This document shows, in pieces, positions 31,934-40,346 of a DNA stretch of 64,000 bases. The notes beneath the pieces are model-generated. The model was not told the origin of the DNA. It saw only the letters and a program-made list of their open reading frames with translations, and did no database searches. The DNA is from JALOAT01 sp041687015 (lineage in GTDB: Bacteria; Pseudomonadota; Gammaproteobacteria; Thiohalomonadales; Thiohalomonadaceae), in NCBI GenBank assembly GCA_041687015.1, contig JAWLCT010000001.1:62001-126000 (forward strand), written 5' to 3'. The translations under genes and the position numbers were made by a program. Position 1 is the first letter of the stretch, and every line of letters starts with the position of its first letter.

Positions 31934-33661
31934 CTAAACCGTGGCCGCCGTATCGCCCACGACAGGCATCGGCGGCGCGACGCCCAATTTGGTCGCGGCG
32001 TGTTGCAGCGCGAGCAAGCGCGTCTCATGATCGTGGCCCTCGGCCAGCCGCGCCAATACCCCCATCGTGCGCAAGATGTCCCGCACACCATTGCGCGCCC
32101 CGGCGATGAACACCTGCCGCCCCGAGCGCTGCGCGTCATAAATCATGTCGTCCAGCGCCCGCGTCGCCGTGAAATCAATGTGCGGCACACTGCTCATGTC
32201 GAGCACCAATGCGTCGTATTGATCAAACGCGGCCAGGCGACGCGCCATGCCCTTCGCGGCGCCGAAGCTCATCGGTCCGCCCAGGTGGTACAGCAGAATG
32301 CGTCCGTCTGCTGCCTTCAGCAGCGCGCACTCGTCGGTTGTCAACGGGGCTTCGGCCACGTCGGGATTGGTGATGGTCTGAATGCTCTTGAGCTGCAGGT
32401 CCACCATGCGCGTCATGAACACGAAGCTCACCATCACCATGCCCACGGCGACAGCCATGATCAAATCGATAAACACGGTGATGAGCAGCACCGAGACCAT
32501 GGTCACCGCACCCGCCTGAGGAACGTTGCGTACGCGGCGCAGATAGTCCCAATCGATGATGTCGGTACCAACCTTCACCAGCACGCCGGCCAATACCGCC
32601 TTCGGGATCGACTCGGCAAGCGGACCTGCCCCAAGCACGACGGCGAGCAATACCAGGGCATGCAGTGCACCGGAGAGCGGCGTTCTGCCCCCGGCTTTCA
32701 CATTCACCACGGTGCGCATGGTGGCGCCGGCCCCGGGCAGGCCGCCGAAGAGGCCTGCCACGGCATTGCCGATGCCCTGTCCGATGAGTTCCCGATCCGA
32801 CTTGTGGTAGGTGCGGGTCATGTTGTCGGACACCAGTGACGTGAGGAGGGAATCGATGGAACCCAGTGCCGCCAGCATGATGGCGGATTTGAGCATCTCA
32901 GGAAGCAGCGCCAGTTCCACTGCGGGCAGGTGCATGCTCGGCAGCCCGGAGGGGATGTCGCCCAGAACGGGTGCGCCGGTTTCCTGAAAAAACGCCAGGT
33001 ACGCGAATGTGCCCACGATAAGGGCGAGCAACGGCGCCGGGAGCAATCGGTTCAGGCGCGGCAAAAACCGCGGAACACAGTAAACCACGCACAGTGCGAG
33101 CGCAGCGAGGACCGCGGTGTCGCCATGGGGCTCACGCAGAAAGCCGGGAATCGCCTCGGCGATTTCCATGGGCCGCGCCGGCGACTCGTGACCCAGCAGG
33201 GGTCCGATCTGAAGCATGATGATGATGATGCCGATACCGCTCATGAACCCGGAGATGACGGGATGCGGAACGAGTTCGATGAAGCGACCGACCCGGAGCA
33301 ACCCAAACAGCACCTGGAACGCGCCGCCCATCATGACCACCGTGAAGGCCAGTGCCGCGCCGTGGGCCGGGTCGTCGGGGAACATGCCCGTATAGCGGGT
33401 GAATACGACCGCCATCACCACCGTCATGGGCCCGGTGGGCCCCGAGACCTGCGCCGGTGTGCCACCAAACAGCGATGCAAACAAGCCGACGAAGATGGCG
33501 CCATAGATGCCCGCGATGGGGCCGGCACCGGACGCGACGCCCATGGCGAGCGCCAAAGGCAGCGCGACCACCGCGGCGGTGATGCCTCCGTAGAAGTCAC
33601 CGTGCAGATTGCGAAAATGCAGGCCGTTAACCCAGCGGCCCGCCTGAGCGAGATCGGCCAT
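31934..33661 (-). CDS. SulP-family anion transporter with STAS domain
   Basis: A 575-residue permease of the SLC26/SulP family. Its core (about residues 15-420) has the first-helix region YGGITAAVVALPLALAMGVASG and QVSGPTGPMTVVM, and later DSLLTSLVSDNMTRTYHKSDRELIGQGIGN. A C-terminal STAS domain (about 455-560) has ALVLDMSSVPHIDFTATRALDDMI. Substrates in bacteria include bicarbonate, sulfate and dicarboxylates; the sequence alone does not choose between them. It is convergent with H-NOX and stands alone before the BCCT gene. Confidence 0.92.
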   Translation of the reverse strand: MADLAQAGRWVNGLHFRNLHGDFYGGITAAVVALPLALAMGVASGAGPIAGIYGAIFVGLFASLFGGTPAQVSGPTGPMTVVMAVVFTRYTGMFPDDPAHGAALAFTVVMMGGAFQVLFGLLRVGRFIELVPHPVISGFMSGIGIIIIMLQIGPLLGHESPARPMEIAEAIPGFLREPHGDTAVLAALALCVVYCVPRFLPRLNRLLPAPLLALIVGTFAYLAFFQETGAPVLGDIPSGLPSMHLPAVELALLPEMLKSAIMLAALGSIDSLLTSLVSDNMTRTYHKSDRELIGQGIGNAVAGLFGGLPGAGATMRTVVNVKAGGRTPLSGALHALVLLAVVLGAGPLAESIPKAVLAGVLVKVGTDIIDWDYLRRVRNVPQAGAVTMVSVLLITVFIDLIMAVAVGMVMVSFVFMTRMVDLQLKSIQTITNPDVAEAPLTTDECALLKAADGRILLYHLGGPMSFGAAKGMARRLAAFDQYDALVLDMSSVPHIDFTATRALDDMIYDAQRSGRQVFIAGARNGVRDILRTMGVLARLAEGHDHETRLLALQHAATKLGVAPPMPVVGDTAATV

Positions 33662-33793
33662 AGGCGAGTTACCCCTCGGGTGTACTGCGTTATCGTTTCA
33701 ACGTATGCGTGGACTCCTGGAAGCTGATTCTAGTAGCGACGCACGCCAAAAACGGCGAAACCGTTCAGATTGCGCCAGCGTGCGGGACAACGA

Positions 33794-35845
33794 TCAAACC
33801 CCTTGCTTTAGCCGTTCCGGCACATCCTCGTTCAGCATCTCGTCATGCGCCTGCATGTTCCAGGGCAGGTTCCCCGGCGTGATGTGCAGAAAATGCAAGT
33901 ACTTCCCAAACTGATCAAGGATGTCATCGATCACCTGCTGGCGGTCATAGCCGTAGATGTCATAGGACTGACCACCATGGCGCAGGAACACCTCGGCATG
34001 GTAGTAATGACGGGTGCTGTCGCCGCTGCGGTCAAGCTCGGGATAGGCGTAGCCGGGCATCAGGTAATCGCGCAGCCGGATGTCGTAGATGAAATCGAGG
34101 TGTCCCGGCTTCACGACCTCCAGATAAGCACGTTTGCCGTTCGCATCGCAAACCACCTCTGCGGGCCATCCCTGCGCCACGAGTTCCCGCTGAACGTGCT
34201 CCATGGCGGACAGCACCGGCCCGGTGATGAAATCCGACACCTCCTGCCGTCCCGGAAAACTCATCAGTCCCTGCAAACGCTGCTTCCACTGACCCGGCAC
34301 AGCCCCCCTACGGTGCATATGGGTCTGCAGGCTGACTTCCCGATGCCCTTCGATGATCAAGGCACGCCAGAGCCCCACCACTGCAGCGAGCATGATGAGC
34401 GCGAAGGGCAAGGCGCTCGCGATGGCCATGGCCTGCAGGGCCTTGAGTCCACCCGCGACCAGCAACACCGCGGCCACCGCGCCCTGGGTGATAGCCCAGA
34501 ACGACCTTTGCCAGAGCGGGGTCTGGGCGCGGCCGCCCGAGGCGAGTGAATCGATGACCAATGATCCCGAATCCGACGAGGTCACAAAAAACGTGACAAT
34601 CAGCACCACCGTGAGGAACGACGCAAGCGCGGTGAACGGGTAATGTCCGTAGAGCTGGAACAGGGCAAGGGCATGGTCCGCCTGCACCTGTCCGATGAGG
34701 GCGGTATAACCGTCAACCATGATCAGGTGCAGCGCCGTACTACCGAATACCGAAAACCACAGGAAGGTGAACAGGGAAGGCACCAGCATCACGCCGATGA
34801 CGAACTGACGAATGGTGCGACCGCGACTTATCTTGGCGATGAACAGACCGACGAAGGGCGCCCAGGCGATGGTCCAGGCAAAGATGAACAAGGTCCAGTT
34901 GCCGATCCAGTCGCTGCCGCTGTAAGCCTCCAGGTTGAAAGTGCGCGCAACGATGTTGTTCAGGTAACTGCCGGTATTCTGGAGAAAGGTTTCCAGAATG
35001 AAAACGCTTGGGCCCGCGACGAAAACGAACGTCAGCAGCGCCACCGCCAGCACCATGTTCACTATCGAAAGCCGCTTCACACCCTTGTCCAGACCGGCCA
35101 CCACCGACAACAGCGCAATGCCGCTGATCACCGCGATGGCGCTCACCTGCACGCCTGTACTCACCGGGATGGCCGGCCACAGGTAGTGCATGCCCGCGTT
35201 GAGCTGAGTCACCGAAAGACCAAGCGTCGTGGAGATGCCGAACAAGGTGCCGAGGATCGCGAACACATCCACCGCGTGCCCCAGACCGCCGTGAATGCGT
35301 TCCCCGATGAGCGGATATAACGCCGAACGCATGGACAATGGCAGGCCGTGGCGAAAGGAAAAATACGCGAGCACCACGCCCACCAGGCCGTAAATCGCCC
35401 AGATGTGGAAGCCCCAATGGAAAAACGCGATCTGCATCGCCTGTCGTGCCGCCTCGATGGTCTCCGGTGCGCCCTGGGGCGGCGCGGCGTAGTGGAGCAC
35501 GGGTTCCGCCACCCCGAAGAACAACAGCGCGATGCCATAACCTGCCGAGAACAACATGGCAAACCAGGCGGGAAAACTGTACTGGGGCATGGCGTGGTCG
35601 GGGCCCAGCTTGATGCGCCCGAAGCGCGAAAAGGCCACCGTGACAATGAACACCAGAAAAACCGCAACGGCCAGCATGTAGAACCAGCCGAAGGTCTCGG
35701 TAACGTAGGCCAGCATGGCCGAAAAGGCCTCGCCGGCGCGCGCGGGATTGGCCACCGTGCCGATGATCAGCAACACGGTCACGAGTACTGCCGGGACAAA
35801 CACGGGAACGAGAAGCGTGGATCCGGTTTTTCGCTGCGACGACAT
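33794..35845 (-). CDS. BCCT-family choline/betaine-type transporter (BetT-like)
   Basis: A 683-residue sodium- or proton-coupled BCCT transporter with twelve helices. The conserved core FFHWGFHIWAIYGLVGVVLAYFSFRHG is present, as is WTLFIFAWTIAWAPFVGLFIAKISRGRTIRQF. It has a long cytoplasmic C-terminal extension (about residues 515-683), as in BetT, with DFIYDIRLRDYLMPGYAYPE. The likely substrate is choline or another trimethylammonium compound; osmotic control may reside in the C-terminus. The ATG at 35845 is used; 35848 is adjacent. No bet genes are nearby. Confidence 0.92.
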   Translation of the reverse strand: MSSQRKTGSTLLVPVFVPAVLVTVLLIIGTVANPARAGEAFSAMLAYVTETFGWFYMLAVAVFLVFIVTVAFSRFGRIKLGPDHAMPQYSFPAWFAMLFSAGYGIALLFFGVAEPVLHYAAPPQGAPETIEAARQAMQIAFFHWGFHIWAIYGLVGVVLAYFSFRHGLPLSMRSALYPLIGERIHGGLGHAVDVFAILGTLFGISTTLGLSVTQLNAGMHYLWPAIPVSTGVQVSAIAVISGIALLSVVAGLDKGVKRLSIVNMVLAVALLTFVFVAGPSVFILETFLQNTGSYLNNIVARTFNLEAYSGSDWIGNWTLFIFAWTIAWAPFVGLFIAKISRGRTIRQFVIGVMLVPSLFTFLWFSVFGSTALHLIMVDGYTALIGQVQADHALALFQLYGHYPFTALASFLTVVLIVTFFVTSSDSGSLVIDSLASGGRAQTPLWQRSFWAITQGAVAAVLLVAGGLKALQAMAIASALPFALIMLAAVVGLWRALIIEGHREVSLQTHMHRRGAVPGQWKQRLQGLMSFPGRQEVSDFITGPVLSAMEHVQRELVAQGWPAEVVCDANGKRAYLEVVKPGHLDFIYDIRLRDYLMPGYAYPELDRSGDSTRHYYHAEVFLRHGGQSYDIYGYDRQQVIDDILDQFGKYLHFLHITPGNLPWNMQAHDEMLNEDVPERLKQGV

Positions 35846-36031
35846 CATCTCTCCACTGTTTGGATCACCTCTCCTGTTTCGGAGAGAAGGGGCGAACACA
35901 CACTCACCCACACGATGGACTCGCCTGACCTTATTTCATTTTCCACACACGTGACAAATGCCGCACGGCCTCGTGCGCCATGACGCCACCAACCGCGGCA
36001 AGTCCACGTGCGACCAGTGGGGTCAGAGCGA

Positions 36032-36154
36032 CCAGTGGGGTCAGAGTAAATTGAAACTCAACGCCCGGCGGCATCTGACGACACTGAAGAAATTCAACCG
36101 CTTGCGGCAGCTTGGGGGGGTAAGCGCGCGTTCAATCTACTCTGACCCCACTGG
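36032..36154. repeat. Inverted-repeat element, copy 1 (123 bases)
   Basis: CCAGTGGGGTCAGAG begins the unit and its complement closes it at 36140-36154; the arms stay paired for about 24 bases with one mismatch, to ATTGAA. The inside (GGCGGCATCTGA, ACACTGAAGA, TTCAACCGCTTGCGG) is shared with copy 2. A partial extra end occurs at 36014-36028. There is no transposase ORF, so it resembles a non-autonomous mobile element or REP-type unit; GGGGTCAGAGTAAATTG arms are known near REP-associated transposases. The rest of the 35846-36303 gap holds no gene. Confidence 0.75.
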
Positions 36155-36181
36155 TTCAAAGCACCCAACGGCTTTTTCAAA

Positions 36182-36302
36182 CCAATGGGGTCAGAGTAAA
36201 TTGAAACCCACCACTCGGCGGCATCTGATGACACTGAAGATATTCAACCGCTTGCGGGCGGCTTGGGCGTAAGCGTGCTTTCAATTTACTCTGACCCAAT
36301 GG
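36182..36302. repeat. Inverted-repeat element, copy 2 (121 bases)
   Basis: The same element as copy 1, with ends CCAATGGGGTCAGAG and CTCTGACCCAATGG; the left arm's GGGG is one G longer than the right arm's. It is in the same orientation, 27 bases after copy 1, and ends 2 bases before the stop codon of the VOC gene at 36304. The internal sequence differs at several positions, so the two copies are not a very recent duplication. Confidence 0.75.
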
Positions 36303-36303
36303 T

Positions 36304-36804
36304 TCATCCGTGGTAGGCGCGCTTGATTGTCTCGAGGTCGATTTTCTTCATCTGCAGCATGGTTTTCATGGCCCGCTGTGACTTCTCCGATGTCGGATCG
36401 CCGACCAGTTCGTCCAGTACGGTGGGGACCACCTGCCAGGAGACTCCGAACCGGTCCTTCAACCAGCCACACTGCTGTGCCTTCTCGTCGCCGCCTTCGC
36501 CCAGCCGTTCCCAGTAGTAATCGATCTCTTGCTGGTCTTCGCAATTCACCTGAAAGGAGATCGCTTCGTTGAAGGTAAACACGGGGCCGCCATTGAGGGC
36601 CGTGAAGGTTTGGCCGGCGAGTTCGAAAGCCACTACCATCACCGAACCCTCGGGTCTGCCGTGGATCTCGAAACCCTCTTTTCCATAGCGGGTGATCTTG
36701 GTGATGCGGGAGTCCGGGAAGATCGATGTGTAGAAGCGTGCGGCGTCCTCGGCCTGATCATCGAACCACAACGAAGGCGTAATCTTCTGCATTGTCTCGG
36801 CCAT
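36304..36804 (-). CDS. VOC-superfamily protein (PhnB-like)
   Basis: A 166-residue protein of the PhnB/3-demethylubiquinone methyltransferase-like VOC family. It opens MQKITPSLWFDDQAEDAARFYTSIFPDSRI and contains FTALNGGPVFTFNEAISFQVNCEDQQEIDYYWERL, GGDEKAQQCGWLKDRFGVSWQVVP and the C-terminal KTMLQMKKIDLETIKRAYHG tail, the exact layout of the group. No enzymatic function is established. Its end touches the inverted-repeat element at 36182-36302. A second VOC gene of another type lies upstream. Confidence 0.9.
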   Translation of the reverse strand: MAETMQKITPSLWFDDQAEDAARFYTSIFPDSRITKITRYGKEGFEIHGRPEGSVMVVAFELAGQTFTALNGGPVFTFNEAISFQVNCEDQQEIDYYWERLGEGGDEKAQQCGWLKDRFGVSWQVVPTVLDELVGDPTSEKSQRAMKTMLQMKKIDLETIKRAYHG

Positions 36805-36856
36805 CCTGGCCCTCCTTGTGTCCGGTTTCCCTTGTTCAGGCGCTGCCGCCTGGTCG

Positions 36857-37315
36857 TCACCAGTTCTTCGGCATCCGCGCGGGGTCGAATTCCCCGACGT
36901 TGGTGGCGAAGGACCAGACGTAACCGTCAGGATCCCGTATCTGGCTCATGCGATCACCCCAGAACATGTCCTCCGGTTCCATGAGCACCTGCGCCCCCGC
37001 GGCGCGGGCGCGTGCCGTCAGCGCATCCACATCGGCGCAATACACGTAGAAGTTCAGCGGCAGTTCCACCCCGCTGTGCGCCGGGGTGCGCATGGTATCG
37101 TCCCCGCCCGCACCTTCCGGCGAAAACATGACCACGGTCGCCCCCTGGTAATTCATGCTGGCATGCACTGTCCGCCCGTTTTTGCCGGGCATGGCGCCGC
37201 CGCGCTCGAAGCCGAAGGCGTGCTGATAGAAGTTCAGGGAGGCATCGGCGTCAGCGACCGTGAGATAGGGCGTCAGCCAGCTCGCTCCCCGGGGACGGCC
37301 TTGGACTGCGGCCAT
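36857..37315 (-). CDS. VOC-superfamily protein (glyoxalase-like)
   Basis: A 152-residue VOC protein. The first strand unit reads LTPYLTVADADASLNFYQHAFGFERGG, then VHASMNYQGATVVMFSPEG, and the second half ends SQIRDPDGYVWSFATNVGEFDP. This is the PhnB/YdeI-like glyoxalase group with unknown substrate. It is 52 bases before the VOC gene at 36304 on the same strand and probably co-transcribed with it. Confidence 0.87.
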   Translation of the reverse strand: MAAVQGRPRGASWLTPYLTVADADASLNFYQHAFGFERGGAMPGKNGRTVHASMNYQGATVVMFSPEGAGGDDTMRTPAHSGVELPLNFYVYCADVDALTARARAAGAQVLMEPEDMFWGDRMSQIRDPDGYVWSFATNVGEFDPARMPKNW

Positions 37316-37688
37316 GGCAAACCTCCGTGTGCAGTGATCTGCAGCGAGTCTAGCAGTCGCCCCAGCGACCTACCCGCTCGGTGCGCAGACAGAAACCACC
37401 TGCAACCCTCTGATTAACACAGCATTTTATGCTCCCAAGCAACAGCTTGCCGGTCACCTGCAGGCGGTTCCGAGGGCCTCCGGAGGCGGGTGTGGCGAGC
37501 ACCAACCGGGGTGTTCGAACCATTGGGCGGCGCCCGTAGCGAGTGGACACTGCGTTTCCAGCGCCCTCCCCGCTTGAGAAATCCCGGATTTTTCGTCACA
37601 CGTTCCCCCACCACGGGGGCAAGTTGATCTAATATTCGCCCCCTCCCGAGTAACTCCCCCCTGAGTACCGAACCCGCAAGGAGAACAT
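37316..37688. other. Intergenic region without a recognisable gene
   Basis: These 373 bases lie between the divergent VOC and coiled-coil genes. Short frames here do not look like proteins. No repeat or strong hairpin was noticed. Promoters for both neighbours must be here, but none stands out. Confidence 0.4.
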
Positions 37689-38450
37689 GTGACCGATAAT
37701 GACTTGCAACTGCAGCTAAAAGTCTGGAAAGAACTTGCGATCAGCAAGCAGATATTGATGCGGACGGCGACCGATGCCCTGAAGCTGGATCCCAACTGCC
37801 CGCCGGACGAACTCCAAAAGGCGTTGGAAACGGCCATCAAGCGGGCCGACGACGCGGACACCCAGGTCAAGACGGCCCAGGATCACGCCAAAGCCGCCGT
37901 GACCGCCGCCGAACAGAAGCTCGCCGAAGTCCAGAAGGCCCTGCAGAAGGCGGAGGCCGCCCACAACGAGGCCATGGCCCATCAGCAGAAGCTGGAACAG
38001 CGCCTGGTCGATGAGCGTGGCGCCGCTGCCAAGGAATTGAACAAGTTCAAGGAGCGCGTGGCAGAAAAGGAACGCGCCCTGAAGGCGATCAACACCGCAC
38101 TGGCCGATACGCCGGAAAACGTGGTGAAGAAGCTGAAGACGCTCAAGAAGCAGAAGATGGACGAAGCCGATGCGCGCAAGCAAGCCGAACAGGCCGCTGC
38201 CGCGCTGCGCAAGGAAAAACAGAAACTCGAGCAGGACATGCAGGCTGCGCAGGAGAAAACTGCGCAACTGGCCACGCAATACCGCGAGCTGCACAGCTTC
38301 TGCGAAACCCTGCACGGCCAGTTCGCGTCGCAGGCCAAGGACGCCGACAGTGTTCCCGCGGTGCCCGCGCTGGACAGCGAGTTGCTGGAAAGCATCGAGA
38401 AGGGCACGACGCAGGAGAAGAAAAAGCCTGCCGGCAAGGGCAAGCGCTAA
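37689..38450 (+). CDS. Cytoplasmic coiled-coil protein
   Basis: A 253-residue protein that is almost entirely coiled coil (about residues 40-200) with many Ala, Lys, Glu and Gln and heptad spacing. The N-terminal head is LQLQLKVWKELAISKQILMRTATDALKLDPNCP, and the end is Lys-rich (EKKKPAGKGKR). No signal or membrane segment. The GTG at 37689 follows AAGGAG by 5 bases; the overlapping ATG at 37687 leads straight to a stop. I do not recognise a family; a scaffold or nucleic-acid-bound role is possible. Confidence 0.75.
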   Translation: MTDNDLQLQLKVWKELAISKQILMRTATDALKLDPNCPPDELQKALETAIKRADDADTQVKTAQDHAKAAVTAAEQKLAEVQKALQKAEAAHNEAMAHQQKLEQRLVDERGAAAKELNKFKERVAEKERALKAINTALADTPENVVKKLKTLKKQKMDEADARKQAEQAAAALRKEKQKLEQDMQAAQEKTAQLATQYRELHSFCETLHGQFASQAKDADSVPAVPALDSELLESIEKGTTQEKKKPAGKGKR

Positions 38451-38629
38451 GACTCAGACCTGGGGCGAAACCGGCCGGCTGCGCCGGCATCCGGCGGCAA
38501 ACTGCCGCCCGATGCGCGCGGCCGGCCTGCCTCATGGACGCCGTTCCGCGCCCCCTCCTCCCTCCCGATCATCCACGCGTTTTCGGCACCGAGCACTGCT
38601 CGACGGCAGGTTCACGCCGCCCGGTCACG

Positions 38630-40006
38630 TCACGCGGTGTTCAGCGCCTTGTTCAGCACGTCCCGCTCACGCCCCACCACGGCCGCAAGCCGCTCCCGTC
38701 GTACTGACGGCACGGTGGCCAGGGCCTGCACCTGTTCGCCATAGGCGCGCGTCACCTCCAGCGCCCAGACCACCCGTTCCTTGGCCTGACCGCGGGTGAG
38801 CCCGAAACGGGCACCCAGCGCAATCCAGTTTTCGCCGAAGCCGCCCAAGCGATCATCGAAATCCATGGGAATAGCGAGGCGGACGTCGTGTTGCGGCCAG
38901 GCGCGCATCGGCGACGGATCATAGACCGGCGCGAGGTACACGCGCTCCGGCCCGCCCAGGAAGGACAGGTTCTGCAAATGCATATCGCCGTTGCCGGTGC
39001 ACAGCGCGACGGTGAGGCGGCGGTAGATCTCGCGCTGCACCGCGCGTACGTCCAGGTTCACTACCGCGGCGAGCTTTTCCAGCCAGCCGGCCATTTCCGC
39101 CAGGTCGGTGTCCTGGTTGGCATTGAATTCGCGCCGCCCGGTGGCAAAGACGGAATACAGGGTTTCCATGGGCACGGGCAAGCCGTCGGCGCTGCGATCG
39201 AAGCGCTCCACCGCGAGCAGTTCCAGGCCGTCCAGCGTGGCGCGCCACCACCTCGGCACCTCGAAGCCGGCCTGCCGATGGAGGTCCAGACAGAGGGCTT
39301 CCAGTTCGGCCAGGCCGCGGTACTCGGCCGGCTCCACCTTGAGCACCACATCGACGTAGGGCCGCCCATCCACACTGCGCGTACCCGGCCGCGCGAAGCT
39401 TCCGTCCCAGTCGGGCGCGTCAGGAATGGCCACCAGCAGCTTGGGGATCATGCCGCCGGCGGAGGGCGTGGGCCCAAGCAGTTCAGCGATGGACTCCGTG
39501 TCCATGATCGCTACATCCAGGGCCACGTCGTCGCGGATGGTGCGCCAGAAGCGGGAGCGGCTGCCGGGCGCGGGCGCCGCTTGCGCAGCGGCGCTGCGCT
39601 GGTAGCCGGCTTCGGCAGCGCGGTCGTCGCGGAACAGGTCCAGGTGGCCGATGCCGTTCTGGCCGGCCAGCAGCAGCAGTTCCCAGTCGGTGTCGAAACC
39701 CGGCGCGGGCGGTTGGGGGCGCTTATCCAGCAGGCGTGTGTAGATGCGACGCTGCAGGTTGCGCCGACCCTCGCCCGGGATGAGCTCCATGAGGCGCGGG
39801 TGCAGTGGGAAGCTGTCACGGGCCTGAAACACCACAGGATTGCGCCCGTACAAGCGCGGCGAGGACAGCAGCGCCAGACCGGCGACGCCCCGTTCGAGAA
39901 ATTCCGGGGTATAGCTGAAGCGGGTCTCGCGAGTCGTGACCACCAGATCGCCCATCTTCACCGGCCCTTCGGTCAAGCGGGTCCAGATGACGGCGTGGCG
40001 GTCCAT
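38630..40006 (-). CDS. hipA: HipA-like serine/threonine kinase toxin
   Basis: A 458-residue HipA-family protein. An N-terminal HipA domain (about residues 10-110) is followed by the kinase core. The core has the substrate-loop segment SAGGMIPKLLVA, the catalytic GNGDMHLQNLSFLG (Asp and Asn) and the metal-binding VYDPSPM. The residues needed for kinase activity appear intact, so it is probably functional. E. coli HipA phosphorylates GltX; targets of other types differ. Its ATG shares a base with the hipB stop (TGATG), coupling translation. Confidence 0.88.
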   Translation of the reverse strand: MDRHAVIWTRLTEGPVKMGDLVVTTRETRFSYTPEFLERGVAGLALLSSPRLYGRNPVVFQARDSFPLHPRLMELIPGEGRRNLQRRIYTRLLDKRPQPPAPGFDTDWELLLLAGQNGIGHLDLFRDDRAAEAGYQRSAAAQAAPAPGSRSRFWRTIRDDVALDVAIMDTESIAELLGPTPSAGGMIPKLLVAIPDAPDWDGSFARPGTRSVDGRPYVDVVLKVEPAEYRGLAELEALCLDLHRQAGFEVPRWWRATLDGLELLAVERFDRSADGLPVPMETLYSVFATGRREFNANQDTDLAEMAGWLEKLAAVVNLDVRAVQREIYRRLTVALCTGNGDMHLQNLSFLGGPERVYLAPVYDPSPMRAWPQHDVRLAIPMDFDDRLGGFGENWIALGARFGLTRGQAKERVVWALEVTRAYGEQVQALATVPSVRRERLAAVVGRERDVLNKALNTA

Positions 40007-40269
40007 CAGAAGAAAATCCCGCGCTGCAGCGACTCGACCGCGTCGTCGTCGGGCACCAGCGTGATACGCAGACCCACCACCCGGGCCATGCGCGCCAGCA
40101 GGCCGAAGTCGCCGTTGCGGCGGGCTTTCATGCGTGACAGGGTCTCCGGCACGGCACCGGCGCGGCGCGCCAGGGCGCTTTCGTCCATGCCCTGGGCCTC
40201 GGCGGCGGCCAGGATCCCATCCAGCAGGCGCTGGAAAACTTCCGGTTCGGCAAAGGTGCGGCGCGGCAT
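40006..40269 (-). CDS. hipB: HipB-like HTH antitoxin
   Basis: An 87-residue helix-turn-helix protein. The HTH region is about residues 30-60 (ESALARRAGAVPETLSRMKARRNGDFGLLARMARVVGL), followed by a short tail ITLVPDDDAVESLQRGIFF that could insert into HipA. It is the antitoxin and operon repressor of the hipBA pair. Its ATG at 40269 forms the beginning of one arm of a 14-base inverted repeat, the probable operator, so HipB would cover its own translation start region. Confidence 0.88.
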   Translation of the reverse strand: MPRRTFAEPEVFQRLLDGILAAAEAQGMDESALARRAGAVPETLSRMKARRNGDFGLLARMARVVGLRITLVPDDDAVESLQRGIFF

Positions 40270-40333
40270 GACTATTTACGCAAGTGCATCGCTCTATGTC
40301 CTGAGAGCATGCGCATGACTGCGTAAATAGTCA
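40269..40333. promoter_or_regulatory. hipBA operator: 14-base inverted repeat
   Basis: TGACTATTTACGCA at 40269-40282 and its exact complement at 40320-40333 are 37 bases apart. The left arm begins at the hipB start codon. Two far-apart palindromic half-sites in front of hipB match the way HipB dimers occupy hip operators. The promoter should lie between the arms. Confidence 0.75.
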
Positions 40334-40346
40334 AGAATGAACGTCG

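Noticed and set aside
36014..36302. CRISPR array
   Set aside because: Only two long units of about 120 bases with inverted ends; no short regular repeats with unique spacers and no cas genes.
38888..40318. 476-codon plus-strand frame opposite hipBA
   Set aside because: HipA catalytic motifs are on the minus strand; the plus-strand frame even runs through the operator repeat.
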